Shown here: positions 16,644 to 25,800 of the stretch, piece after piece
How positions within the stretch are numbered: the first letter of the stretch is position 1
Layout of the letters: the number at the start of each line of letters is the position of its first letter
NCBI GenBank assembly: GCA_035461305.1
Contig: DATHVN010000040.1
Span: 1-56,895 of the forward strand
Source of the DNA: Euzebyales bacterium
Lineage (GTDB): Bacteria; Actinomycetota; Nitriliruptoria; Euzebyales; JAHELV01
Length of the DNA: 56,895 bases
Reading direction: 5' to 3'
Notes under the pieces: generated by a model
Told to the model about the DNA's origin: nothing
Seen by the model: the letters and a program-made list of their open reading frames with translations, nothing else
Databases searched by the model: none
Made by a program: the position numbers and the translations under genes

Positions 16644-17431
16644 CGATGTACGACGAGCTCGCCTCGGTCTACGACTGGCTCGTGCCGGACGCGTTGCTCG
16701 AGCCCGACGGCGCCGTCGCAGCGTTCGGGGGCACGATCGGCGAGCTGCCGGCGGGTGCACACGTGCTCGACTGCGCGTGCGGCACCGGGCAGCTGGCGGT
16801 CGGACTCGCCGCCCGCGGGTTCGACGTCGTCGCGTCCGACGCCAGCGCCGGCATGGTCGAGCGCACCCGGGCGTTCGCCGCCGCCCATGGCGTGGATCTG
16901 ACAACGGTCGTGTGCTGCTGGGAGGACCTCCGTGAGGCGGTTCGCGGACCGTTCGAGGCCGTGTTCTGCGTCGGCAACTCGTTGACCCACGCCGAGGGTG
17001 CGGTCGGGCGCCGCGCCGCACTCGCGGCGATGGCCGATGTGCTGGCGCCCCGGGGCATGCTCGAGGTCACGTCGCGCAACTGGGAGCGGCTCCGGGCGCG
17101 GCGCCCCAGCCTCGATGTCGCCGACGAGGTGACCTGGCGCGCCGGCCGTGCCGGTCTGGCGATCCGCGTGTGGTCGCTGCCCGAGGCGTGGGACGCACCC
17201 CACCACCTCGAGGTGGCCGTCGCTCTGCTCGACGGCCACCGGGTCGTCGACGTGATCAGCGAGCGTGTGACGTTCTGGCCGTTCACGCACGACGAGCTGA
17301 CCGCCGAGCTGCGGACCGCCGGGCTCGACCCCGTGTCGAGCACCTACACGCCGGACGCGGAGCGCTACGCCGTCATCGCACGACGGCCGCACCGTCCGGA
17401 TGACGGCCCCCACATGGTCGTGGAACGGTAG
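16640..17431 (+). CDS. Class I SAM-dependent methyltransferase
   Basis: The 263-aa protein contains the SAM-binding motif VLDCACGTGQLAVGLAARGFDV near residue 41, then ASDAS (acidic ribose-binding position), and FCVGNSLTH as motif IV region. The GTG at 16640 overlaps the SIS stop, indicating coupled expression. The pair may modify the same small molecule, a phosphosugar or a product of it. This is inference from overlap only. Confidence 0.88.
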   Translation: MTMYDELASVYDWLVPDALLEPDGAVAAFGGTIGELPAGAHVLDCACGTGQLAVGLAARGFDVVASDASAGMVERTRAFAAAHGVDLTTVVCCWEDLREAVRGPFEAVFCVGNSLTHAEGAVGRRAALAAMADVLAPRGMLEVTSRNWERLRARRPSLDVADEVTWRAGRAGLAIRVWSLPEAWDAPHHLEVAVALLDGHRVVDVISERVTFWPFTHDELTAELRTAGLDPVSSTYTPDAERYAVIARRPHRPDDGPHMVVER

Positions 17432-17448
17432 GCGTCGACCGCGGCGAG

Positions 17449-17571
17449 TCAGGCTGCGCGTGCGTACTCGCTCGCAGCGGGCTGGTCTGTCGCCGGCTGC
17501 GGTTCCTGACTCGCGGCCGCCCGTGCCTTCGCGTTCCTGATGAGCTGTGCGAGATAGGCCGGACTGATCAT
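17449..17571 (-). CDS. Small MISPA-type protein (copy 1)
   Basis: A 40-aa frame begins MISPAYLAQLIRNAKARAAA and ends EYARAA, with GGAGG 8 bases before its ATG. The second half is rich in Gln, Pro and Ala. It matches the 45-aa product at 40092-40229 at the N-terminus (MISPAxLAxL, then AR) and at the C-terminal RAA. No known family. It is divergent from a decayed regulator pseudogene and converges with the methyltransferase gene. Confidence 0.6.
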   Translation of the reverse strand: MISPAYLAQLIRNAKARAAASQEPQPATDQPAASEYARAA

Positions 17572-17752
17572 GGCGTGCCTCCGTGTGATCGCCCGCCGGG
17601 GTCGGCTCCCGTCGGTCGTCGGGTCGTGCCGGCACCCTACGAACGATGGACCTTCCGACGGTGAGCGTCGGATGAGGACTTCATGAGGATCGTTGACAGG
17701 GTCGTGGCCGCCTCCGGTACGCTGATCCATGCCTGCCTGAGGGGTGAGGCCG

Positions 17753-19131
17753 ATGTCGACGGTCACGGGTCATCCTCAGCGTGGAGGTCTGTTCGTGACG
17801 CCACGACGAGATCGCACGCCTCCGTGGGCTCGTGGAGGGCTCAGCCTGTCGGGTGCTGTTCGTCCATGGGATGAGCGGGACGGGCAAGTCGATGCTGCTC
17901 CGGCAGACCGCCCGGTGGACCGACCCACCGGCGTCGCGGTTCGTGCTGCTCGACTGCCAGGAGATCGAGCCGACCGAGGCCGGCTTCCGCAGTGCGCTAC
18001 GGGGCGCCATCGGTGGCACCCCGGACGAGGACGGCTTCGCGTGGCTCGGGACGATCGCCGACCGAGTCGTCATTTGCCTCGATCAGTATGAGGTGCTACG
18101 CCTGCTCGACACCTGGCTGCGGCACGAGGTCGTCCCAGCGCTGCCAGCGAACGTGCGACTGCTCATCGCCGGCCGCGAGGAGCCACACACGGCGTGGAAG
18201 CGGCTGCCCGCCGGCACGTTCGACACCCGACGACTCGTCCGCTGTCGACCGCCGAGAGCACGGAGCTGCTGACGCTGCTCGGCGTCGACGACGTCGCCCG
18301 CGACACGATCGTCCGGTTCGCCGGGGGACATCCGCTCACCCTGGTGCTCGGCGCGCTCGCGGCACGTGAGCACCCCCACCCGCGCGCTCCGCGACATCAC
18401 GCTCGACCGGCTGCTCGACGAGTTCACGTTGGTCTACCTCGACGAGCTGGACCCGCACACGCGTGAGCTGCTCGAGGCGGCGGCGGTCGTCCGTCGCGTC
18501 ACGCGACCGCTGCTGGGCGCCCTGCTTCCGGACACCGACGCGTGGAAGGGCCTCGAGACGCTCGCGGCGCTGCCGTTCGTCGACCGGACCGGCGAGGGCC
18601 TGGCGATCCACGAGTCACTGCGGCAGGCGGTCGCCAACCACCTCCGGGCGGCCGAGCCGACCCGTCATCGGTTGCTGCGGCGGCACGCTGGACGTACCTG
18701 CGGACCGAGCTTCCACGGTGGCGCGATCCCGGACGACGCGGTCGAGATCGACGGGATCGCCTACCACGGCCTGTACCTGGACTTCGGCCCCTCGTCCGTC
18801 GACGGATGGCTCACCCATCGCCGCGGAGGAGCTGGGGCTGCCAGAGGACGACATTCTGGACGTCCGCCGACGGCAGCTGCTGCTCGACGGCGGTCGCATG
18901 GACCTTACGCCCCTCGAGTTCGAGGTCGTCCACTACCTGCGGGAACGCGAGGGCACACCGGTCTCTCGTCAGGAGATGCTGGGAGACATCTGGGGCTACG
19001 ACACCATCATCGGTTCGAACGTCGTCGACGCCGTCGTCGTCGGGCTCCGCCGCAAGCTCGACCGGCACGCCGACTTGATCGAGACGGTGCGCGGCGTCGG
19101 CTACCGCTTCCGCCGAGACGCGCGGGACTGA
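17753..19131 (+). pseudogene. Decayed ATPase/winged-helix regulator
   Basis: Pieces of one protein occur in several frames. Residues from ATG 17753 (STVTGHPQRGGLFVTPRR) shift near 17805 into DEIARLRGLVEG, then Walker A GMSGTGKS and Walker B VVICLDQYE. Near 18240 the frame changes to RPLSTAESTELLTLL. It changes near 18370 to LRDITLDRLLDEF, and again near 18820 to ELGLPEDDILDV and a complete OmpR-type DNA-binding wing (LTPLEFEVVHYL to GVGYRFRRD). At least four frameshifts and probably an internal deletion are present, so no functional full-length protein is expected. Confidence 0.8.
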
Positions 19132-19244
19132 CCCAGCCTGCTACGACCGGCGGAGCCCCGGGCCGCGGGATCCGGACGGTGCCCGTGTGTGTATCGACGC
19201 CACGACGGGCACACGTGGGGGGTCCACCGATCCGAGGAGCTCCC

Positions 19245-19433
19245 ATGGTCAGGTCACGACCCACGAGAACCGCCGGCAACGTCCTGCAGCGGGTCGGACG
19301 TGCGCTATCGGGCGGTCCAGCACCCCGCACGCGCGCCCCACGCAGCCGTCGGCCCCGCACGAGGACGCGCACCCCGCGCGGCCGTCGCACGCCCACCACC
19401 GGCAAGGGCCTGCTCCGGCGCCTGCTCGACTGA
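19245..19433 (+). CDS. Small arginine-rich protein, unknown
   Basis: The 62-aa frame has GAGGAG at a good distance before the ATG. Its product is strongly basic (PRTRAPRSRRPRTRTRTPRG) and ends KGLLRRLLD. No family is recognised. It converges with hypF, and two hairpins lie between them. It could be a chance frame in GC-rich DNA, so confidence is modest. Confidence 0.4.
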   Translation: MVRSRPTRTAGNVLQRVGRALSGGPAPRTRAPRSRRPRTRTRTPRGRRTPTTGKGLLRRLLD

Positions 19434-19451
19434 CGACGTCGCCGTCACGAC

Positions 19452-19511
19452 CGCACCCGGGTGCGCAGCCGGTCATCGGCGACCGGACCGCCACGCGGGT
19501 GCGGCACCCGC
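19452..19511. terminator. Candidate bidirectional hairpins before hypF 3' end
   Basis: CGCACCCGGGTGCG at 19452-19465 is a perfect palindrome. GCGGGTGC/GCACCCGC at 19495-19511 forms a second tight hairpin. No T-run follows, as is common in GC-rich actinobacteria. They sit between two converging genes. Confidence 0.4.
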
Positions 19512-19534
19512 CCGGACCGCCGCAGTTGGCCGGG

Positions 19535-21814
19535 CTACCCCGTGGCGGCGCGGTCGCGTGCGGCGGCGACGGCGGTCTGCCCGAGGCAGATGCCCCCGTC
19601 GTTGGGCGGCACGCGGACATGGGTCAGCACGTGAAAGCCCGCGCCCTCGAGCGCGGCGACCGTCCGCTCCACCAGCAGCACGTTCTGGAACACCCCACCG
19701 GACAGCGCGACCATCGTCAGGCCCGTGGCGTCGCGCACCCGCGCGCACGCGTCGACGGCCGCGGTGACCATCGCGCCGTGGAAGCGCGCGGCGATCACGG
19801 GGACCGGCGTCCCGGCGCACAGGTCGTCGACGACCGACCGGATGAGGTCCGACCCTGCGATCGCGAACGGCTCGGTGTCGGTCAGGACGGCCCGGTAGCC
19901 GCCACGCTCCACCGGATCCGCGACCTGCTCCAGCTCGATCGCGGCCTCGCCCTCGTAGCTGACGGCGTCGCGCACGCCGACCAGCGCGGCGACGGCATCG
20001 AACAGCCGGCCCGCGCTCGACGTCGGTGGCGAGTTGACGTTCGCCTCGGCCACGGCCAGCACCTGCGCCCACCGGTCCGCGTTGCGCTCGACGACCTCCA
20101 GCCCGTCCGGCATGTCGTCGCCGTAGGCGCGGCGCAGCCAGCTCGCCGCCATGCGCCAGGGCTCGCGGATAGCGGCCGCACCGCCCACCAGTGGCACCGT
20201 CTCGACGTGGCCGACCCGCTCGAACGAGACCAGGTCGGCGACGAGGACCTCACCACCCCAGATCGTGCCGTCGACACCGAACCCGGTGCCGTCGAACGCC
20301 ACGCCGATCACCGGATCGGATGTGCCATTGTCGGCCATGCACGACGCGATGTGCGCGTGGTGGTGCTGCACGCCGACCAGGTCGACACCGTCGAGGTCGA
20401 CCGCGTACTTCGTCGACAGGTACTCGGGGTGCAGGTCGTACGCGACGATGACCGGCTCGATGTCGAACAGCCGGCGCAGGTGGGCGATCGCACCGGTGAA
20501 CGACCGGTACGTCTCGTAGTTCTCCAGGTCGCCGATGTGGTGCGACAGGTAGGCGCGGCGGCCCTTGGCGAGGCACACCGTGCTCTTGAGCTCCGCACCC
20601 ACCGCGAGCACGGGCCGCGGCACGGGCCGGCCGAGCAGCACCGGCTGGGGCGCGTACCCACGCGAGCGGCGGACCAGCAGCGGGCGGTCCCCTACCATCC
20701 GCACGACCGAGTCGTCGACGCGGATGTGGATGGGTCGGTCGTGGGCCAGGAACGCATCGGCGATCCCAGCGAGCCGCGCCAGCGCGTCCCCGTCGTCGAA
20801 GGCGATGGGCTCGTCGGACACGTTGCCGCTCGTCAGGACGAACGGGCGACCAACGGCATCGGCAAGCAGGTGGTGCAGCGGAGTGTAGGGCAGCATCACG
20901 CCGAGGAAGCGGTTGCCGGGCGCCACCGACGGCGCGATCACCGGCACGTCAGGGCCCCCTGCATCGTCCCGGCGTCGCAGGAGCACGATCGGCGCGGTCG
21001 GACCCGTCAGCCGGGCCCGCTCGTGCGGGCCGACCTCACACAGCGCCCGCGCGACCTCGAGATCGGCGACCATCACCGCCAGCGGTCGCTCCTCGCGGTG
21101 CTTGCGGGCCCGCAGCCGGGCGACCGCGGCGTCGTCGGTCGCGTCGACGGCGAGGTGATACCCGCCCAGGCCCTTGACGGCGACGATCCGCCCGTCGCAC
21201 AGCAGCTCCGCCACACGCGCGATCGGCTCGCCGTCGAGCGCCGTACCGGCGGCGCCGACGAACGACAGCCGCGGTCCGCACGACGGGCAGCACACGGGCT
21301 GCGCATGGAACCGGCGATCGGTCGGGTCGGCGTACTCGCGGGCGCAGGCGTCGCACAGCGGGAAGCCGGCCATGGTCGTCGTCCGGCGATCGTAGGGGAC
21401 GTCGCGCACGATCGTGTAGCGCGGTCCGCAGTTGGTGCAGTTGACGAACGGGTACCGGTAGCGCCGGTCGCGGGGATCCCACAGCTCCGTGAGGCAGTCG
21501 GCGCACGTCGCGACGTCGGGCGAGACCGGCACGTGGCGGGCGCCCTGCGCCTCGCTGACGACGATCTCGAACGTCGGGTCCCCACGGACATCGATCGGCG
21601 TCGCGGTGACATCCTCGATGACCGCCATCGCCGGAGCCTCGTCCAGCAGTCGGACGAGGAACGCGTCGACCGCGACCGGGTCCCCCTCGACCTCGGCGAG
21701 CACGCCCGTGGCGTCGTTGCCGACGAACCCGCGCAGCCCGAGCTCGACCGCCAGCCCGTGGACGTAGGGACGGAACCCGACACCCTGCACGACACCGGTG
21801 ATCCGGATGCTCAT
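19535..21814 (-). CDS. hypF: Hydrogenase maturation carbamoyltransferase HypF
   Basis: The 759-aa protein is a complete HypF. The acylphosphatase domain spans residues 1-92 (GVVQGVGFRPYVHG). Two zinc-finger pairs have Cys at 104, 107, 126, 129 and at 154, 157, 176, 179. A YrdC-like domain follows (PLAVM, TSGNVSDEPI). The Kae1-like carbamoyltransferase domain holds the HHHAH metal site near residue 480. HypF activates carbamoyl phosphate and transfers it to HypE for the active-site CN ligands. It is divergent from the hhyS operon and shares its promoter region. Length is normal. Confidence 0.97.
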   Translation of the reverse strand: MSIRITGVVQGVGFRPYVHGLAVELGLRGFVGNDATGVLAEVEGDPVAVDAFLVRLLDEAPAMAVIEDVTATPIDVRGDPTFEIVVSEAQGARHVPVSPDVATCADCLTELWDPRDRRYRYPFVNCTNCGPRYTIVRDVPYDRRTTTMAGFPLCDACAREYADPTDRRFHAQPVCCPSCGPRLSFVGAAGTALDGEPIARVAELLCDGRIVAVKGLGGYHLAVDATDDAAVARLRARKHREERPLAVMVADLEVARALCEVGPHERARLTGPTAPIVLLRRRDDAGGPDVPVIAPSVAPGNRFLGVMLPYTPLHHLLADAVGRPFVLTSGNVSDEPIAFDDGDALARLAGIADAFLAHDRPIHIRVDDSVVRMVGDRPLLVRRSRGYAPQPVLLGRPVPRPVLAVGAELKSTVCLAKGRRAYLSHHIGDLENYETYRSFTGAIAHLRRLFDIEPVIVAYDLHPEYLSTKYAVDLDGVDLVGVQHHHAHIASCMADNGTSDPVIGVAFDGTGFGVDGTIWGGEVLVADLVSFERVGHVETVPLVGGAAAIREPWRMAASWLRRAYGDDMPDGLEVVERNADRWAQVLAVAEANVNSPPTSSAGRLFDAVAALVGVRDAVSYEGEAAIELEQVADPVERGGYRAVLTDTEPFAIAGSDLIRSVVDDLCAGTPVPVIAARFHGAMVTAAVDACARVRDATGLTMVALSGGVFQNVLLVERTVAALEGAGFHVLTHVRVPPNDGGICLGQTAVAAARDRAATG

Positions 21815-22029
21815 CCGCGTCGGCGCCGCCTCGCGCGATCCGTCGATGAAGGCTCACCTCACCTAACTGTGTAATGCCGTGATGGTCCGCGACGGCCAGA
21901 TGGAAATTGGTTCTCGACAGCGTGCCCCATGTCGTCTTATGGTGCGTAGTCCGTTCCCAGTTGTCCCGGATGGCAACGGTGTCGAGCGTCATCGCGGGTC
22001 ACCCGTCACTGGGACGGAGGAGGGTCGAG
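21815..22029. promoter_or_regulatory. Divergent promoter region hypF / hhyS
   Basis: This 215-bp region lies between two divergent starts and is locally less GC-rich than its surroundings (TAACTGTGTAATGCC, GGAAATTGG). It must hold both promoters. A GGAGG lies about 10 bases before the hhyS start. I see no convincing palindrome, so regulator sites cannot be assigned. Confidence 0.5.
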
Positions 22030-23112
22030 ATGAGCGCCGCCTCCACCATGCCCACCATGCGCGACAAGCCGGACACGATGGACGCGAAGGTCCACATCCT
22101 CTGGATCAACGCGGGCCTGTCCTGCGACGGCGACTCCGTCGCACTGACCTCCGCGACGCAGCCGAGCATCGAGGACATCGTGCTCGGCGTGCTGCCGGGC
22201 CTGCCTGAAGTCGCGGTCCACTGGCCGCTGATCGACTACGAGAACGGACCCGTCGGCGTCCGTGACGACTTCATCCACTGGTTCCACGAGGCGTACAACG
22301 ACGAGCTCGACGCGCCGTTCGTCCTGGTGGTCGAGGGCTCGATCCCCAACGAGAAGATCAAATCCGAAGGCTACTGGGCCGCGTTCGGCAACGACCCGGA
22401 GACCGGCGACCCCATCCCCACGTCGGACTGGGTCGAGCGGCTGGCACCCAAGGCGCTGGCGGTCATCGCCGCCGGGACCTGCGCCACCTACGGCGGCATC
22501 CACGCCATGGAGGGCAACCCGACCGGCGCAATGGGTGTGGCCGACCTGCTCGGCTGGGACTTCCGCACACCGGCAGGCATCCCGATCGTCAACGTGCCGG
22601 GCTGCCCGACGCACCCCGACAATCTCTCCGAGACGATCCTCTACCTGCTGTACCAGGCGACCGGGCAGGCGCCGATGATCCCACTCGACGAGAAGCTGCG
22701 CCCGACGTGGCTGTTCGGCGCGACCGTCCACGAGGGCTGCCACCGCGCCGGCTACTACGAACAGGGCGAGTTCGCCGAGGACTACAACAGCCAGAAGTGC
22801 CTCGTCAAGATCGGCTGCTGGGGTCCGGTCGTGAAGTGCAACGTCCCCAAGCGCGGCTGGATCAACGGCATCGGTGGCTGCCCCAACGTCGGTGGCATCT
22901 GCATCGCGTGCACCATGCCGGGCTTCCCCGACAAGTTCATGCCGTTCATGGACGAGCCGCCCGGCGCGACCGTGTCGAGCAGGGCCGTCAAGGCCTACGG
23001 CGGGATGATCCGCCGCCTGCGCTCGATCACGGCGAAGACCGCCGACAAGGAACCGTCGTGGCGCCGCAAGGGCACGGCGTTGACGACGGGCTACACGCCG
23101 CCCTGGCGCTGA
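22030..23112 (+). CDS. hhyS: Group 1h [NiFe]-hydrogenase small subunit
   Basis: The 360-aa iron-sulfur subunit matches the actinobacterial high-affinity (group 1h, formerly group 5) type. It has NAGLSCDGDS at residues 28-36 (the CxGD pattern noted for this group), GTCATYGGI, PGCPTHPDN, then the cluster ligand region HEGCHRAGYYE, IGCWGPVVKCNVP and CPNVGGICIACTMPGFPDKF. No twin-arginine signal is present, as is usual for this group. It passes electrons from the [NiFe] site to the respiratory chain. The ATG at 22030 follows GGAGG and matches the family N-terminus. Confidence 0.96.
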   Translation: MSAASTMPTMRDKPDTMDAKVHILWINAGLSCDGDSVALTSATQPSIEDIVLGVLPGLPEVAVHWPLIDYENGPVGVRDDFIHWFHEAYNDELDAPFVLVVEGSIPNEKIKSEGYWAAFGNDPETGDPIPTSDWVERLAPKALAVIAAGTCATYGGIHAMEGNPTGAMGVADLLGWDFRTPAGIPIVNVPGCPTHPDNLSETILYLLYQATGQAPMIPLDEKLRPTWLFGATVHEGCHRAGYYEQGEFAEDYNSQKCLVKIGCWGPVVKCNVPKRGWINGIGGCPNVGGICIACTMPGFPDKFMPFMDEPPGATVSSRAVKAYGGMIRRLRSITAKTADKEPSWRRKGTALTTGYTPPWR

Positions 23113-23155
23113 CCACCGACCGCACCTGACGCGTCCTCAGGACTAGGAGCCATCC

Positions 23156-24955
23156 ATGGCGCACACAGCGGACGTCACCTCCCCGAGCATGACCAGCGTC
23201 AGGGAGGAGGGGCTCGTCGAGATGGCGTGGGACCCCATCACCCGCATCGTCGGGAGCCTGGGGATCTACACCAAGATGGACTTCAAGAACAAGGTCGTGA
23301 AGGAGTGCTACTCGAGCTCCCACGTCTTCCGTGGCTACAGCGTGTTCATGAAGGGCAAGGACCCGCGCGACGCGCACTTCATAACCAGCCGCATCTGCGG
23401 CATCTGCGGTGACAACCACGCGGCCTGCTCGGTGTACGCGCAGAACATGGCCTACGGCGTGCGGCCACCCCCCATGGGCGAGTGGATCATGAACCTCGGC
23501 GAGGCCGCCGAGTACATGTTCGACCACGCCATCTTCCAGACCAACCTCGTCGACGTGGACTACTGCGAGCGGATGGTCCGCGAGACCAACCCCAGCGTGT
23601 GGGAGCGCGCCAAGCAGACCGAGGCGCCGCACGCGGCCCTGCACGGCTACCGCACGATCGCCGACATCATGACGGCGCTCAACCCGCTGGAGGGCGAGCT
23701 GTACCTCGAGGCGCTGCAGGTGTCGCGGTACACCCGAGAGATGTTCGTGCTGATGGAGGGACGCCACGTCCACCCGTCGACGCTGTACCCGGGCGGCGTC
23801 GGCACCCAGGCGACGGTGCAGCTGTTCACGGACTACATGGTGCGCCTGATGCGCTACGTCGAGTTCATGAAGAAGAACGTACCGCTGCACGACGACCTGT
23901 TCGACTTCTTCTACGAGGCGATCCCCGGGTACGAGGAGGTCGGCAACCGGCGGATCATCATCGGCAACTGGGGCTCGTTCCAGGACCCCGAACACTGCGA
24001 CTTCCGCTACGAGACCATGGAGCACTGGGGCCGCAAGATGTTCGTGACGCCGGGCATCGTGGTCGACGGCAAGCTGCTGACGACCAACCTGGTCGACATC
24101 AACCTGGGCATCCGCATCCTGCTCGGCTCGTCCTACTACGACGACTGGGAGGACGGCGAGACCTTCGTCACCCACGACCCGCTGGGCAACCCGGTCGACC
24201 GCCGGCACCCGTGGAACCAGCACACCATCCCCAAGCCCCGCAAGCGCGACTTCACCGACCAGTACACGTGGGTCATGTCGCCGCGCTGGTACGACGGCGA
24301 GAACCACCTCGTGATGGACACCGGCGGCGGACCACTCCCGCGGCTGTGGGTGACCGCGCTGGCGAACCTGGTCGACATCGACTACGTCCAGGCCACCGGG
24401 TCCAGCGTGAAGATCAACTTCCCCAAGACGGCGACGATGCCGGCGCAGACGCTCGAGTGGCACATCCCCGAGCGGTCCAACACCTTGGAGCGCAACCGGG
24501 CGCGCAGCTACTTCCAGGCCTATGCCGCCGGCTGTGCACTGCACTTCGTTCAGCAGGCGCTCGACGGGGTGCGTGCGGGTGAGACCGACACGTTCACGCC
24601 CTTCGAGGTCCCCGACGAGGCAATCGGCTGCGGGTTCCACGAGGCGGTTCGCGGCGTGCTCAGCCACCACGTGGTCATCCGCGACGGCAAGATCGCCAAC
24701 TACCACCCGTACCCACCGACGCCGTGGAACGCCAGCCCGCGCGACGTGTTCGGCCAGCCCGGACCGTACGAGGACGCGGTGCAGGGCCAGCCGATCCTCG
24801 AGGAGAACGAGCCCGACAACTTCAAGGGCATCGACGTCATGCGGACGGTCCGCAGCTTCGACCCGTGCCTGCCGTGCGGCGTCCACCAGTACCTGGGGAA
24901 GGGCAAGATGCTCAAGGAGCTGCACTCCCCCGCCGGGGTCCCGGACCAGCGGTGA
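23156..24955 (+). CDS. hhyL: Group 1h [NiFe]-hydrogenase large subunit
   Basis: The 599-aa catalytic subunit has the N-terminal nickel motif RICGICGDNH (Cys81, Cys84) and the C-terminal motif DPCLPCGVH (Cys571, Cys574, His577), followed by a 22-residue tail expected to be removed by the maturation protease. The motif wording CGDNHA and CGVHxYLGKGK fits group 1h. These enzymes oxidise H2 at atmospheric concentrations to support persistence. Its stop overlaps the next start (GTGA), so the NifU-like gene is coupled to it. Confidence 0.97.
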   Translation: MAHTADVTSPSMTSVREEGLVEMAWDPITRIVGSLGIYTKMDFKNKVVKECYSSSHVFRGYSVFMKGKDPRDAHFITSRICGICGDNHAACSVYAQNMAYGVRPPPMGEWIMNLGEAAEYMFDHAIFQTNLVDVDYCERMVRETNPSVWERAKQTEAPHAALHGYRTIADIMTALNPLEGELYLEALQVSRYTREMFVLMEGRHVHPSTLYPGGVGTQATVQLFTDYMVRLMRYVEFMKKNVPLHDDLFDFFYEAIPGYEEVGNRRIIIGNWGSFQDPEHCDFRYETMEHWGRKMFVTPGIVVDGKLLTTNLVDINLGIRILLGSSYYDDWEDGETFVTHDPLGNPVDRRHPWNQHTIPKPRKRDFTDQYTWVMSPRWYDGENHLVMDTGGGPLPRLWVTALANLVDIDYVQATGSSVKINFPKTATMPAQTLEWHIPERSNTLERNRARSYFQAYAAGCALHFVQQALDGVRAGETDTFTPFEVPDEAIGCGFHEAVRGVLSHHVVIRDGKIANYHPYPPTPWNASPRDVFGQPGPYEDAVQGQPILEENEPDNFKGIDVMRTVRSFDPCLPCGVHQYLGKGKMLKELHSPAGVPDQR

Positions 24956-25800
24956 ACGTCGACGCCGTCGGCCGGCGCGTCGAGGACCTGCTCGACCAGA
25001 TCGCCGGCCGCGACGAGGTCGCCGCCGAGCTCACCGAGGAGCTCGTGCGTGAGCTCATGGGGCTGTACGGTGCCGGGCTCGCACGGGTGCTGGACCGCAT
25101 GGCCGCGGCGGCACCCGACGCCCTGCGGGAGCTGACGGTCGACCCTCTCGTGGGCGGGCTGCTGGTCCTGCACGACCTGCACCCCGACGATGTCGCGGCC
25201 CGCGTCGAGAGCGCACTCGAGCAGGTCCGTCCGTACCTGGCGTCGCACGGCGGCGGCGTGCAGCTGCTCGGGGTCACGGGCGACGTCGCCCGGTTGCGGC
25301 TGGAGGGCAGCTGCGACGGCTGCGGGTCGTCGCAGGTCACGCTGCAGCACGCCGTCGAGGGCGCCGTGCTCGATGCCGCACCGGAGATCGGTCGCATCGA
25401 GGTGGAGGGGGCGGTCGGAACGGGCAGCGGTGGCACCGGACTGATCCCTGCCGAGTCGCTCTCACTGCGCCGCAGGGTCGCCGATGCCGGGTGGGAACCG
25501 CTGCCCGACCCGTCCGCCGCCGACGACGACACCGTTTCGACGCGGGACGTCAACGGCACGCGGGTCGCGGTCGCTCGCCTCGATGCCCAGCTCTTCGCCT
25601 ACCGGGACCTGTGCCCGGCCTGCGGCGGCTCACTGGCCGGCGGAAGGCTTCGCGGCGAGGTGCTCGCCTGTCCGACCTGCGACGTCACCTACGACGTGCG
25701 CCATGCCGGCGCCGCAGTCGACGGTGGCTCGGGACTCAGCCCGGTGCCCCTCCTGGCGGACGGCGCGGACGTGCGCGTCGCGGTGGGAGCCCTGCGGTGA
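24952..25800 (+). CDS. NifU C-terminal domain fused to a four-Cys Rieske-like domain
   Basis: The 282-aa protein has an N-terminal helical part, then a NifU C-terminal Fe-S scaffold domain around residues 80-145 (LASHGGGVQLLGV, Cys pair in GSCDGCGSSQVTL). The C-terminal domain contains LCPACGGSL and LACPTCDVTY. A Rieske site needs Cys-x-His and Cys-x2-His, but here both histidines are cysteines, so a rubredoxin- or zinc-ribbon-like site is more likely. It probably helps load Fe-S clusters onto HhyS or acts as an electron partner. Overlapping starts and stops tie it to hhyL and the next gene. Confidence 0.85.
   Translation: MNVDAVGRRVEDLLDQIAGRDEVAAELTEELVRELMGLYGAGLARVLDRMAAAAPDALRELTVDPLVGGLLVLHDLHPDDVAARVESALEQVRPYLASHGGGVQLLGVTGDVARLRLEGSCDGCGSSQVTLQHAVEGAVLDAAPEIGRIEVEGAVGTGSGGTGLIPAESLSLRRRVADAGWEPLPDPSAADDDTVSTRDVNGTRVAVARLDAQLFAYRDLCPACGGSLAGGRLRGEVLACPTCDVTYDVRHAGAAVDGGSGLSPVPLLADGADVRVAVGALR

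Noticed and set aside
14373-17021. 882-codon open frame on the minus strand
   Set aside because: It runs antisense to the TetR, SIS and methyltransferase genes and has an Arg/Pro/His-rich composition typical of GC-driven shadow frames.
19187-21874. 895-codon open frame on the plus strand
   Set aside because: Antisense to hypF, which has complete family motifs. The composition is low in hydrophobic order.
22030-24955. Group 2a (Huc-type) or Tat-exported group 1 hydrogenase
   Set aside because: No twin-arginine signal is present, and the CxGD and CGVHxYLGKGK motif wording fits group 1h instead.
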